Assembly: GCA_964632005.1 (NCBI GenBank)
Contig: CAZWAP010000078.1
Location: 1-6,357, forward strand
Reading direction: 5' to 3'
Source of the DNA: CAZWAP01 sp964632005
Lineage (GTDB): Bacteria > Planctomycetota > Phycisphaerae > Sedimentisphaerales > Anaerobacaceae
Length of the DNA: 6,357 nt
Shown piece after piece: positions 5,855 to 6,357 of this stretch. A program made the translations under genes and the position numbers. Numbering within the stretch: the stretch's first letter is position 1; each line of letters opens with the position of its first letter. The notes below the pieces were generated by a model. That model ran no database searches. It saw only the letters and a program-made list of their open reading frames with translations, and was not told where the DNA came from.

Positions 5855-6357
5855 CTACTTTCTTTGATTGATCAGCAACTCCACCATAGCCTTGCCCATG
5901 GCTTCGCCGATATCCATATAGGTTTCAGCGTTGCCGCCGTAATGGCTGTTGGAGGCGCCTCCGTGACAGAGGGGCTTGCTGTAAACGGTAGCGACGTTCC
6001 CCTTGAACTCGGGGTACTTGCCGCTCTTGCCGTCTACCGCGAGCTGGGCTTCGAGGATTTGCCCCTCTGTGCCTTTGGCGCCCTTGGCGGTCTGACCGAG
6101 AGTAGCGCAAACGAATTTGGCGTTCGGCGCATTAAAATCTTTGCGCAGCGTCTTGATCAAGTGCACGAGATTCTGCTCGTACCGCCTGGCATGTACGGCG
6201 TTGTAGCGGTCCTTGTCGCCCTGCCACCAGAAGAAACCCGCGACCTCGTACTTCTTGGCGCCCGGGTAATACTTGTCCAGCTCGGCCAGCACCTTCTTAG
6301 CATTGGCCACGTCGCCGTCGTACTGCATGCCGGCGTACCAGCCGATCTTCTTGGGTA
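5855..6357 (-). CDS. SASA/DUF303-type carbohydrate acetylesterase, C-terminal part (gene cut by right edge)
   Basis: The reading frame is open to the end of the window, so only the last 166 residues are visible. An ATG at 6328 is internal: nine further codons (PKKIGWYAG) precede it in frame. The visible part matches the short SASA-only esterases found beside sulfatases and glycosidases in PVC bacteria. It has GFFWWQGDKD (40-49), the family's conserved block, then an amphipathic segment RRYEQNLVHLIKTLRKDF (57-74), FVCATLG (81-87), and SHYGGNAETY (137-146) with likely catalytic His138, followed by IGEAMGKAM. The nucleophile Ser block should lie upstream, outside the window. Unlike the two large esterases it keeps an acidic residue (Asp47) after WWQG. 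It is predicted to remove O-acetyl groups from a polysaccharide; CE6-like activity is possible but not shown. It ends 75 bp before the next gene, consistent with co-transcription. Confidence 0.85.
   Translation of the reverse strand, partial: PKKIGWYAGMQYDGDVANAKKVLAELDKYYPGAKKYEVAGFFWWQGDKDRYNAVHARRYEQNLVHLIKTLRKDFNAPNAKFVCATLGQTAKGAKGTEGQILEAQLAVDGKSGKYPEFKGNVATVYSKPLCHGGASNSHYGGNAETYMDIGEAMGKAMVELLINQRK

Larger units (their letters stand above)
211..6357 (-). other. Putative four-gene esterase/fucosidase operon (promoter outside the window)
   Basis: Four consecutive genes share one strand with gaps of 75, 47 and 164 bp and no convincing promoter or T-tract terminator between them. All four products act on carbohydrates, and all three with visible N-termini carry Sec-type signal peptides. 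This supports one functional unit for deacetylating and defucosylating an extracellular glycan. Co-transcription is inferred. The 164-bp gap is the least certain join, because it could hold a processing site, attenuator or weak internal promoter. Confidence 0.65.

Noticed and set aside
5855..6328. A complete 157-residue esterase starting at the ATG at 6328
   Set aside because: The frame continues open to the right edge and the visible part lacks the nucleophile Ser block, so this Met is internal and the gene is truncated by the window.

Overview
The window is the downstream end of one collinear minus-strand gene cluster. It holds three complete genes and one gene cut by the right edge, all encoding predicted exported carbohydrate-active enzymes. 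In order of transcription (right to left) they are: the C-terminal part of a small SASA/DUF303-type carbohydrate acetylesterase (5855-6357, 5' end outside the window); a 629-residue sialate-O-acetylesterase-like SGNH esterase (3890-5779); a diverged 621-residue paralogue of it (1977-3842); and a 533-residue protein that joins an N-terminal SGNH/GDSL hydrolase to a C-terminal GH29 alpha-L-fucosidase (211-1812). The gaps are 75, 47 and 164 bp, which suggests a single transcript whose promoter lies beyond position 6357.

The content points to a GC-rich, Gram-negative-type glycan degrader. Repeated SIAE-like esterases, SASA-only esterases and compact fucosidases with Sec signal peptides fit the PVC group best (Planctomycetota, Verrucomicrobiota, Kiritimatiellota, Lentisphaerota), but no marker gene here fixes the phylum. 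There is no SusC/SusD pair, sulfatase, regulator or transporter in the window.

The likely joint role is stripping O-acetyl groups and terminal alpha-L-fucose from an acetylated, fucosylated polysaccharide, for example fucoidan-like, xyloglucan or pectic side chains, or a host or algal mucilage. Four separate esterase modules and one fucosidase module are encoded in about 6 kb. The substrate is inference; the enzyme families are read from conserved motifs.

Non-coding sequence is sparse. Positions 1-210 lie downstream of the fucosidase gene and contain a hairpin but no convincing gene. The 164-bp gap before the fucosidase gene carries two overlapping, mutually exclusive inverted repeats that could form alternative RNA structures. 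A small hairpin covers the ribosome binding site of the 629-residue esterase. I saw no tRNA, rRNA, CRISPR array, insertion sequence or phage gene. The most unusual points are the SGNH-GH29 fusion, the shared replacement of the usual QGE motif by QG(Y/F)NN in both large esterases, and the alternative hairpins in the 164-bp gap.
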